In this document: positions 57,435 to 64,000 of the stretch, one piece after another
Position numbering within the stretch: the first letter of the stretch is position 1
Layout of the letters: every line of letters begins with the position of its first letter
NCBI GenBank assembly: GCA_016699675.1
Contig: CP064985.1
Coordinates: 434,001 to 498,000 of the forward strand
Length of the DNA: 64,000 nt
Direction of reading: 5' to 3'
From: Austwickia sp.
GTDB lineage: Bacteria > Actinomycetota > Actinomycetes > Actinomycetales > Dermatophilaceae
Position numbers and translations under genes: made by a program
The notes under the pieces: generated by a model
The model's database searches: none
What the model was told of the DNA's origin: nothing
What the model saw: the letters and a program-made list of their open reading frames with translations, nothing else

Positions 57435-57800
57435 TCACCTCGGGGAGTCGTCCTCCCGGTGCACCGCGTCGGGGCTGAACGCCGGCAGGCAGACCGCGAC
57501 GTACTCGGCCCCGTCGTTGCCGACCGCATAGCGCACCCGCTCGCCCGCCCGCGTGATGATCGACTGCCCCGCGCTGACGCGGGCCTGCCCCCCGGCGTGG
57601 TCGACCAGCAGCGTGCCGCAGATGACGAGCGTGACCTCGTCGAACTCCGGTGTCTGGTAGGGCTCCTTCCACCCCGCGGGCGCCTTCATGTGCGCGACGG
57701 ACACGCTCTCGTGGCCGGTGCTGGCCCGCCCGAGGTGCTCGGCGATGACCTTGCTGCCGTCGGCGGGGATCCGGACCGGGTTCTGGATGAGTTCGGGCAC
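57435..57800 (-). CDS. Cupin-domain protein
   Basis: This 121-residue protein is a small single-domain cupin. The beta-barrel motifs are weakly recognisable as PYQTPEFDEVTLVICGTLLVDHAGGQ (motif 1 region, with few of the usual metal-binding His) and GERVRYAVGNDGAEYVAVCLPAFSPD (motif 2 region). It is probably cytoplasmic, of unknown function. The GTG start at 57800 is supported by TAGCCT (plus-strand 57808-57813) exactly 7 nt upstream. That box overlaps the stop codon of the upstream broken MFS gene, so the cupin may now have its own promoter inside the old operon. Confidence 0.75.
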   Translation of the reverse strand: MPELIQNPVRIPADGSKVIAEHLGRASTGHESVSVAHMKAPAGWKEPYQTPEFDEVTLVICGTLLVDHAGGQARVSAGQSIITRAGERVRYAVGNDGAEYVAVCLPAFSPDAVHREDDSPR

Positions 57801-57810
57801 GGGCCCCAGG

Positions 57811-58659
57811 CTAGTGAGCCGCCGGCACCAGGTCCCGGCCAACCCCGTCCTGAGCCTCCGACAGGTGCCCGCGCAGCCGCCTGAACAGCACGGCCGACAC
57901 GGTTGCGCCGCCGACGGTCGCCACCACCCAGACGGCGGCGTGGCCGGTCCCGATCAGAATCGCCCCGATGGCGGGGCCGGCGATATTGGACACCGTCTAC
58001 GTCAGCCCGGCCAGCGCGTTGTACCGCCCCCGCAGGTCCTCCGTCGCGAGGTCGTTGACCAGCGCGGGGGCCGTCGGCGACAGCACCGTCTCGCCCAATC
58101 CGAACAGAGCCAGGCCGCCGACGATGCACGCCGCGGCGGCCGAGCCGGGCACGACCGCTGCGGCGGCCACCACCGCCCAGGACACGGCCCACACCGCGCC
58201 GGTCAGCGACAGCATCGAGCTGCGGCGCCGGCCCTCGACGTACCGCAGCGCCACCAGCTGCGCCAGCACGATCGTCGCCGGGTGGGTCGCGGCGTGCCCG
58301 GACGTCAGCAGCGCCAGCGCCGCGACGATGCGTGGCAGGGAGTCGGCGACCGCCAGGACGGCGACGGCCACGACCATGGCGAGCTGACCGCCGATGGCCA
58401 CGGCGCGCGGCCCGAACCGGTCGATCAGCGTCCCGACCACGGGGACCACCACGAGCGTCACCGCCCCCATCGCCCCGAGGAGCAGCCCGACCCCGATGGT
58501 GGGCACGCCCCGCATCTGGGACAGGTAGACGTAGAGGAAGGGCACGGTCAGCCCGGACCCCAGCGTCGATAACGCCACCCCGACGTAGACCTGCCGCACC
58601 TGATGCGGCAGGCCCAGGAATTCCGCACGGATCGCGCGGATCGGGTCGAGGCGGCTCAC
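57811..58659 (-). pseudogene. Broken MFS transporter gene (internal stop, shortened)
   Basis: The reading frame starts at GTG 58659 and encodes typical MFS sequence: VYVGVALSTLGSGLTVPFLYVY, GTLIDRFGPRAVAIGG, and later LFGLGETVLSPTAPALVNDLATEDLRGRYNALAGLT. A TAG (57997-57999) interrupts it there. In the same frame it continues TVSNIAGPAIGAILIG to a TAG at 57811. Relatives have Trp at this place, so TGG to TAG is the likely mutation. Even read through, the product is 282 residues, well under the usual 400 or so, and the middle helices appear to be missing. It therefore looks doubly damaged. Confidence 0.8.
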
Positions 58660-58731
58660 CTCACCATCGTGCGGGGCCGCCGCCCATCCGCACCAACGAT
58701 TTTGCGCCGAGCCCGCCGGTCGATCCGGGGC

Positions 58732-60084
58732 TCAGGCGATGCGGTCGAGGATGAGCCGTACGCCGGGAGCGCGCCGCTGCCCCGCGCCCTCGGGGCCGTC
58801 GTCCCCCGCGAAGCTACCGTCCACCGCGGGGCCGTCGTCCCCCACAGGGTCGATGTCCCAGGCCCCGGCGAGGGCCTCCCGCGCGCGCCCGAACCGCTCC
58901 GGCGTATCCGTGTGCAGGGTCAGCAGCGGGTGACCCTCCTGCACCCGTTCGCCGGGCTTGGCATGGATCTCGACGCCCGCCCCGGCCTGCACCGGCTCGC
59001 CCTGCCGGGCGCGGCCCGCACCAAGGCGCCAGGCGGCGAGGCCCACGGCGTACGCGTCCAGCCGCCGCAGCACCCCGCTTGCGGGAGCAAGCACGGTCTC
59101 GTTCTCGCGCGCGACCGGCAGGTCCGCGTCCGGGTCGCCGTCCTGGGCCGCGATCATCCGCCGCCAGGCGTCCATCGCGCGGCCGTCGCGCAACGCGTCG
59201 GCCGGGTCGACGCCGGGCATCCCCGCCCCGGCGAGCATCTCGGCGGCCAGGGCCACCGTGAGCTCCACGACGTCGGCCGGCCCCCCGCCGGCCAGCACCT
59301 CGACCGACTCGCGCACCTCCAGCGCGTTGCCCGCCGTACGCCCCAGCGGCGTCGCCATGTCGGTGAGCAGCGCGACCGTGTGGACGCCGGCGTCCTGGCC
59401 GAGCCCCACCATGGTCTGTGCCAGCTCCCGTGCCGAATCCGGCGTCTTCATGAACGCGCCGGAGCCCACCTTGACGTCGAGGACCAGCGCCCCGGTCCCC
59501 TCGGCGACCTTCTTGCTCATGATGGAGCTGGCGATGAGCGGGATCGACTCGACGGTCCCGGTGACGTCGCGCAGGGCGTAGAGCTTCTTGTCGGCCGGCG
59601 CCAGCCCGGACCCGGCGGCGCAGATCACCGCGCCGACGTCCTCCAGTTGGGCCATCATCTCGGCGTTGGACAGGTCGGCCCGCCAGCCGGGGATCGCCTC
59701 CAGCTTGTCGAGCGTGCCGCCGGTGTGGCCCAGCCCGCGTCCCGAGAGCTGCGGCACCGCGACGCCGTACGCCGCCACCAGCGGCGCCAACGGCAGCGTG
59801 ATCTTGTCACCGACGCCGCCGGTGGAGTGCTTGTCGGCGGTACGCCGAGAGAGCGCGCCGAAGTCCATCCGTTCCCCGCTGGCGATCATGGCGCCGGTCC
59901 ACCGCGCGATCTCGCCGCGGTCCATGCCGTTGAGCAGGATCGCCATGGCGAGTGCGGCCATCTGTTCGTCGGCGACGACGCCGCGGGTGTAGGCGGCCAC
60001 CACCCAGTCGATCTGGGCGTCCGTGAGCCGGCGCCCGTCCCGCTTCGCGCAGATGACGTCGACGGCGTCGAAGGCTTCGCTCAT
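58732..60084 (-). CDS. deoA: Thymidine (pyrimidine-nucleoside) phosphorylase
   Basis: This 450-residue enzyme splits thymidine with phosphate to thymine and deoxyribose-1-phosphate. The phosphate and nucleoside-binding motifs are KHSTGGVGDKITL and the family signature SGRGLGHTGGTLDKLEAIPG, followed by DVKVGSGAFMKT. The C-terminal domain has the pyrimidine-phosphorylase pattern (GVEIHAKPGERVQEGHPLLTLHTD). A Gly/Asp-rich insert (VGDDGPAVDGSFAGDDGPEG) lies near the end. The ATG at 60084 begins MSEAFDAVDVICAKRDGRRL, matching family starts; CACGCT is 6 nt upstream. With punA it gives the window two nucleoside phosphorylases, one for each base class. Confidence 0.94.
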   Translation of the reverse strand: MSEAFDAVDVICAKRDGRRLTDAQIDWVVAAYTRGVVADEQMAALAMAILLNGMDRGEIARWTGAMIASGERMDFGALSRRTADKHSTGGVGDKITLPLAPLVAAYGVAVPQLSGRGLGHTGGTLDKLEAIPGWRADLSNAEMMAQLEDVGAVICAAGSGLAPADKKLYALRDVTGTVESIPLIASSIMSKKVAEGTGALVLDVKVGSGAFMKTPDSARELAQTMVGLGQDAGVHTVALLTDMATPLGRTAGNALEVRESVEVLAGGGPADVVELTVALAAEMLAGAGMPGVDPADALRDGRAMDAWRRMIAAQDGDPDADLPVARENETVLAPASGVLRRLDAYAVGLAAWRLGAGRARQGEPVQAGAGVEIHAKPGERVQEGHPLLTLHTDTPERFGRAREALAGAWDIDPVGDDGPAVDGSFAGDDGPEGAGQRRAPGVRLILDRIA

Positions 60085-60192
60085 GGCCCTAGCGTGCCCT
60101 AGGAGGTGGCCCATCTGCGGCAACGGGCAGAACCCGCCGCGGCGGTCGGGCTACATTGGCCAGGTCCCCCGCCGTACGAACAGGAGCACCCG

Positions 60193-61362
60193 ATGAGCCA
60201 ACCGCGCCAGGAGACCCTCGACTGGGCGATGCGGCTCGTCTCGCTCGACACGACCAGCCGGGATCCGAACCTGCCGCTGATCGACGTTGTCGCGGCCGAG
60301 CTGCACGAGCGCGGCCTGGCGACGCACGTCCGGCCCGCCCCGACCCACGGCTGGGCGAACCTCATCGCCACGATCCCGGCCCGCGACGGCGCCACGGACG
60401 GCGGCGTGGTCCTGTCCGGCCACACCGATGTCGTGCCGGTGGACGGCCAGGCCTGGGCCAGCGAGCCCTTCGCCCCGGCGATCCGGGACGGCAAGCTCTA
60501 CGGGCGCGGCGCGTGCGACATGAAGGGCTTCATCGCCTGCGTCCTCGCACTGCTGCCCGACATGCTGGCGGCGGGCCTCGCCGAGCCGATCCACCTCGCG
60601 TTCAGCTACGACGAGGAGATCGGCTGTATCGGCGGCGAGCAGATCGTCAAGGACTTCGCCGACCTGGGCCTCAACCCGCGCTGCGCGATCATCGGCGAGC
60701 CGTCGATGATGCGGGCGATCCGCGGGCACAAGTCGGTCAACCTGGTCGAGATGGAGTTCCGCGGCCTGGCCTGCCACAGCTCCCTCAAGCCGCACGGCCT
60801 CAACGCGATCGAGCACGCGGCGGCGGTGATCCGGCGCATCGCCGAGTACGGCGAGCAGCTCGCCGCCAACGGGCCGTACGACGACGCCTACGAGGTCCCC
60901 TATTCCACGGTCGGCACCAACCTCGTGCACGGCGGCATCGCCTCCAACACGGTCGCCGACACCTGCGTGATCCAGGCCGACTTCCGCACGATCGCCGCCG
61001 ACGACCCGCGCCAGTTCTACGAGACCCTGCGCGGCTTCGGCCTGGCCCAGGAGCAGGTTATGCGCCAGGCCAATCCGGCCGGCCGGGTCGAGGTGCGGCT
61101 GAAGTCGCTGGTGCCCGGCCTGGAGACCGCAGCGGACGGCCCGGCGGCGCGCCTCGCTCACGACCTGGGGCTGGAGGTCAGCGACGCCAAGGTGACCTAT
61201 GGCACCGAGGCGGGCCAGTTCTCCGGGGCGGGAATGGACGCGATCGTCTGCGGCCCCGGCGACATCGCGCAGGCCCACGGGCCGAACGAGTACGTCGAGT
61301 TGGACCAGCTCGCCGCCTGCGAGCAGATGCTGGAGCGCCTGATCGCGCACCTAGCCCGCTGA
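60193..61362 (+). CDS. argE: Acetylornithine deacetylase (M20 family)
   Basis: This 389-residue zinc hydrolase removes acetyl from N-acetylornithine. The M20 metal ligands are visible: LSGHTDVVPVDG (His, Asp), GRGACDMKGF (Asp), SYDEEIGCIGG (Glu pair), IIGEPS, and QAHGPNEYVELDQL (His) near the C-terminus. TEAGQFSGAGMDAIVCGPG is typical of ArgE rather than DapE. CAGGAGC precedes the ATG. It is divergent from deoA, and no other arginine gene is nearby, as is frequent for argE-like genes that may serve other N-acyl amino acids. Confidence 0.9.
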   Translation: MSQPRQETLDWAMRLVSLDTTSRDPNLPLIDVVAAELHERGLATHVRPAPTHGWANLIATIPARDGATDGGVVLSGHTDVVPVDGQAWASEPFAPAIRDGKLYGRGACDMKGFIACVLALLPDMLAAGLAEPIHLAFSYDEEIGCIGGEQIVKDFADLGLNPRCAIIGEPSMMRAIRGHKSVNLVEMEFRGLACHSSLKPHGLNAIEHAAAVIRRIAEYGEQLAANGPYDDAYEVPYSTVGTNLVHGGIASNTVADTCVIQADFRTIAADDPRQFYETLRGFGLAQEQVMRQANPAGRVEVRLKSLVPGLETAADGPAARLAHDLGLEVSDAKVTYGTEAGQFSGAGMDAIVCGPGDIAQAHGPNEYVELDQLAACEQMLERLIAHLAR

Positions 61363-61415
61363 CCGGAATCCGCGTTTCTGCGCTGGCCGGGGGCCACGCG
61401 ACATAAAATCTGGTC

Positions 61416-62342
61416 ATGGCAGCTCGGGGAAGCCGCGAAGAATTCGCGCGGCTGCTGGCGGACGCCGTACGAGCCAGCGGCCTCACGCACCAGGAGGTCA
61501 TCCGCTGCCTCCGGGCCCAGGGGGACGCGCTGTCCAAGGCCACCTTCGACTCGTGGCGGAACGGGCGCACCCATCCCGAACGCGCCGCGACGATCGCCTC
61601 GGTCGTCTCGCTGGAGCAGGTGCTCGGACTGCCCCCCGGCCGCCTGATCGCGGCGCTTCCCGGCCGTCGCCTCGTCGCCGAGCCGCGGCCATTGACGTGG
61701 CAGGACGGCGAGATCCTGCACGACTCGCTGCGCGAGTCCGTGGACCGGATGCGCGAGGAGCTCGGCCTGCCCTGGGACGACGGGTTGCGGCGGGTGAGCG
61801 CCTACCATCACGTCACCGTGCACGAGGACGGCACGCAAGGCCGTCACTACGTCCGCGAGGGCCTCATCGCCGACCGCGACGGGCCGACCAGCCTGATGAA
61901 GTACCAGTCCGTGGCCGACCCGCACGCCCATCCCTACGTCGCGACGATCTCGGGGTGCCGGCTGGGGCGCGTGCTGGAGGATCCCACCGTGCCGTGCGTC
62001 CTCGCGGAGCTGATCTTCCCCCACCCGCTGACCGAGGGCAAGGCGATTCGGGTGGAGTTCGAGTACGGTGCCGTCGGCGCCACCACCCCCGATCTCGGCA
62101 GCGAGCGGGCCGTCTCCGGGCACCTCACCGAACTGATCCAGGTCATCACCTACCAGGGTCGCCCGCCGCGGTACGTCGTCGCGGTCGACGTCATCGACGA
62201 GCGCGAACGGCGTACCCGGCTGCGGCTCGAGGACGAGCATTCGGTGATCGTGCAGCGCCGTGACCTGTGGACGGGTCGGTACGGCGTGTGGTGGTCCTGG
62301 GACGTCGACCTGCTCGATCCGAAGGTGCCGCTCCCCTATTAG
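61416..62342 (+). CDS. HTH-domain protein of unknown function
   Basis: I do not recognise the family. Residues 1 to about 75 look like an XRE-like helix-turn-helix (SREEFARLLADAVRASGLTHQEVIRCLRAQGDALSKATFDSWRNGRTHP). The remaining 230 residues form a mixed domain rich in beta strands, with repeated polar turns (YHHVTVHEDGTQGRHYVREG, VADPHAHPYVATISGC, VEFEYGAVGATTPDLG). Similar actinobacterial proteins are annotated only as helix-turn-helix or hypothetical. TAAAAT (61404-61409), an AT-rich -10, lies 6 nt before the ATG. It is cytoplasmic. The C-terminal domain may sense a ligand; this is inference. Confidence 0.7.
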   Translation: MAARGSREEFARLLADAVRASGLTHQEVIRCLRAQGDALSKATFDSWRNGRTHPERAATIASVVSLEQVLGLPPGRLIAALPGRRLVAEPRPLTWQDGEILHDSLRESVDRMREELGLPWDDGLRRVSAYHHVTVHEDGTQGRHYVREGLIADRDGPTSLMKYQSVADPHAHPYVATISGCRLGRVLEDPTVPCVLAELIFPHPLTEGKAIRVEFEYGAVGATTPDLGSERAVSGHLTELIQVITYQGRPPRYVVAVDVIDERERRTRLRLEDEHSVIVQRRDLWTGRYGVWWSWDVDLLDPKVPLPY

Positions 62343-62441
62343 CTGCCCCATTAGCGCCGCTCACGGATTGCCTCCGGTGGCTGGCCTCACGGATAGCGGC
62401 TGCGGCTACCTCGCGGACGACCGTCCTGCAAGACTTGGTCC

Positions 62442-62888
62442 GTGACGCCCACGCCGACCTCGACGACGCCTCGCGTCGCGTCCACGACGGCCCCGTTGCC
62501 CACTAGCCCCTCCGCCGACCTGCCTACCAGCTCCGCAGCTCAGGTTTCTCCGGCCCGGGATGCCGAGACCGGGTGTGGCGGGCCCGAACCTCGGCCCGCG
62601 GACGAGGTGTCGACAGGTCCCGGGCGCGCCGGTGACGCGGGGGCCCCCAGCGATCCCGACAGCGAGGCGAGTCAGCTCGCGTGGGTGCTCGCCGGGACCG
62701 CCGTACGTCGGGATCCGCGCACTCTCCGCAGCCCTCTCGACACGGTCGCCCCGTGGGCGCGCGCGCTGCCCCCGGCCGCGTGGCGGACCTTCGCCGCCGA
62801 GGTGGGTGCGGCCCTGGAGGGGGACGATCCGCAGTCGCTGCCCGGCGTGCTGCGCCGGTGGGCGGCGGTCGCGGATCGATTCGCCTGA
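62442..62888 (+). CDS. Short hypothetical protein with disordered N-terminus
   Basis: I do not recognise the family. The 148-residue protein has about 70 residues rich in Ser, Thr, Pro and Ala, then a helical domain (ASQLAWVLAGTAVRRDPRTLRSP, then WARALPPAAWRTFAAEVGAALEG and LPGVLRRWAAVADRFA). The GTG start is uncertain: AAGACT, an imperfect -10, lies 6 nt upstream. Codon use matches neighbouring genes. The helical end resembles small DUF6247-type proteins of actinobacteria, but I am not sure. It follows the HTH gene by 99 bp. Confidence 0.6.
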   Translation: MTPTPTSTTPRVASTTAPLPTSPSADLPTSSAAQVSPARDAETGCGGPEPRPADEVSTGPGRAGDAGAPSDPDSEASQLAWVLAGTAVRRDPRTLRSPLDTVAPWARALPPAAWRTFAAEVGAALEGDDPQSLPGVLRRWAAVADRFA

Positions 62889-62965
62889 CCCACGGTTGAT
62901 CCCGGGCGGCGGACCGGTAGCCGTCACAGGGGATAATCGGGACCGCGACGGGGTACCTTCCCGGC

Positions 62966-63964
62966 ATGTCGCGAATCCCCTCCGTCAGCGCCCTCATCGC
63001 CGGCGCCGCTCCCCTGCCCGAGCACCCCGTCGCCGTCGTCGTGGGGGCCTCCCGAGGTCTCGGCCTGCTGGTCTGCCGCGAGTTGGCGGTGCGGGGCTGT
63101 CGCGTCGTCGGCCTGGCCCGGTCACCGGAGTCGCTGGCCGAGGCCGAGGCCACGATGCGCGAGTGGGGCCACGAGCTGGTGACCTATCCCGCCGACGTCA
63201 CCGACAACGCGGGCCTGGTCGCGACGCTGGGGATCATCGAGGCCGAGGTGGGGCCGATCGACGTGGCCGTTCACGTGGCGGGCGTCATCCAGGTCGGCCC
63301 GGCCGAGTCGATGACCCGGGAGCACTTCCAGACCTGCCTCGACATCATGTTGTGGGGCCCGATCAACCTCTCCCTCGGAGTCGTGGACGGGATGCGCGCC
63401 CGGGGTCGCGGGCGGATCGGCATCGTCACCTCGATCGGCGGGAAGGTCTCGGTGCCGCACCTGCTGCCGTACTCGACGGCGAAGTTCGGGGCAGTCGGCT
63501 TCTGCGACGGGTTACGGTCCGAGCTCGCCGGGACCGGCGTCACGGCCACCACGATCGTGCCGGGGCTGATGCGCACCGGCTCGCACGTCGCGGCGCAGTT
63601 CACGGGGGATCAGGCGAAGGAGTACGCCTGGTTCGCGCCGAGCGCGTCGTTGCCGGTGCTGTCGATGGACGCCGAACGGGCCGCGGCCCGCATCGCGCAC
63701 GGCGTCCTGGCTGGCCGCGCGAACGTGGTGCTGACCCCCGCCGCCCAGGTGGGAATGCGCGTCGCGGGCCTGGCGCCGAGCCTGACCGGGGCGGCGCTGG
63801 GCGTGGTGGGCCGCTTCCTGCCGGATGCCCCGGCGGGCGACCCGACGGCGACGGGCACGATCGACGGCCACACCGCCCGGCGGCTGCTCAACTCACCCAC
63901 GGTGGAGAAGCTGACCGCCCTGGGCAACCGCGCCTCGGCGAAGTTCAACGAGAAGGAGCGCTAA
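62966..63964 (+). CDS. Short-chain dehydrogenase/reductase
   Basis: This 332-residue NAD(P)-dependent oxidoreductase has the Rossmann motif VVVGASRGLGLLV, the DVTD acidic turn, HVAGV in place of NAG, and the catalytic Ser...Tyr-xxx-Lys (TSIGGKVSVPHLLPYSTAKFG). PGLMRTG follows in the substrate side. It has about 80 extra C-terminal residues beyond a classical SDR, mostly helical, as in some actinobacterial SDRs that act on lipids or polyketides. TACCTT (62954-62959) is 6 nt before the ATG, fitting a leaderless mRNA. The substrate is unknown. It ends 39 bp before the window edge. Confidence 0.9.
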   Translation: MSRIPSVSALIAGAAPLPEHPVAVVVGASRGLGLLVCRELAVRGCRVVGLARSPESLAEAEATMREWGHELVTYPADVTDNAGLVATLGIIEAEVGPIDVAVHVAGVIQVGPAESMTREHFQTCLDIMLWGPINLSLGVVDGMRARGRGRIGIVTSIGGKVSVPHLLPYSTAKFGAVGFCDGLRSELAGTGVTATTIVPGLMRTGSHVAAQFTGDQAKEYAWFAPSASLPVLSMDAERAAARIAHGVLAGRANVVLTPAAQVGMRVAGLAPSLTGAALGVVGRFLPDAPAGDPTATGTIDGHTARRLLNSPTVEKLTALGNRASAKFNEKER

Positions 63965-64000
63965 CCCGCGGGTGGTACGGGGGCTGGTTCCACCCCGGTC

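Noticed and set aside
57997..57999. In-frame TAG considered as recoding (pyrrolysine or read-through)
   Set aside because: The gene is also missing transporter helices, relatives have Trp there, and nothing in the window suggests recoding. A nonsense mutation is simpler.

Overview
This window comes from a high-GC actinobacterium (coding regions are strongly G+C-rich, wobble positions nearly always G or C). Supporting signs are an actinobacterial 16S-23S-5S operon without a spacer tRNA, a nickel superoxide dismutase, an F420-type luciferase-fold oxidoreductase, acyl-CoA carboxylases with an epsilon subunit, an Rv1264-type adenylate cyclase, an LpdA-type quinone reductase, and a block laid out like Mycobacterium tuberculosis Rv3691-Rv3695. 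Two flagellin-like genes suggest a motile lineage. I cannot fix the genus without a 16S search.

Layout. 1-2.3 kb: end of a GDT1-like transporter, a secreted GH73 glucosaminidase behind a possible structured leader, sodN, and a MOSC protein. 2.3-6.7 kb (minus): a coupled operon LCP ligase - GT2 - GT4 - left-handed beta-helix acetyltransferase - MOSC, probably making and attaching an envelope glycan. 6.9-13.2 kb: acyl-CoA dehydrogenase, PaiB-like flavoprotein, ACT regulator, LLM oxidoreductase, a small CxCGC protein and a carnitine-type acyltransferase. 13.3-18.6 kb (minus): an oligopeptide ABC importer with both ATPases fused. 18.8-25.3 kb (minus): purE-purK, a two-component system, enoyl-CoA hydratase, adenylate cyclase and birA. 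25.3-29.7 kb (plus): accD5-accE, a DUF885 peptidase-like protein and maf. 29.9-35.6 kb (minus): the rRNA operon with three tandem promoters. 35.7-39.1 kb: carboxyltransferase plus acyl-CoA dehydrogenase facing a MerR regulator across a 22-bp palindromic operator. 39.1-42.0 kb (minus): two flagellin-like genes. 42.3-44.2 kb: biotinylated acyl-CoA carboxylase alpha subunit. 44.3-49.0 kb: orphan Rv0909-like antitoxin, lpdA, purine nucleoside phosphorylase, phosphohexomutase. 49.0-57.4 kb: PH-domain protein and the membrane/DUF4129/DUF4350/MoxR/DUF58/SpoIIM/RDD block. 57.4-64 kb: cupin, a broken MFS gene, thymidine phosphorylase, argE-like deacetylase, an HTH protein, a short hypothetical and an SDR.

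Connections. Biotin-dependent metabolism recurs: birA, accD5-accE, a second carboxyltransferase, the shared biotin-carrying alpha subunit, and beta-oxidation enzymes. Many genes carry a TANNNT-like -10 box exactly 6 or 7 nt before the start codon, the signature of leaderless transcription. It fixes several otherwise uncertain starts and includes one divergent pair, birA/accD5, whose two -10 boxes overlap. The most interesting part is the flagellin pair: it is away from any visible flagellar cluster, its proteins have long low-complexity tails, and its leader has a hairpin resembling a CsrA site.
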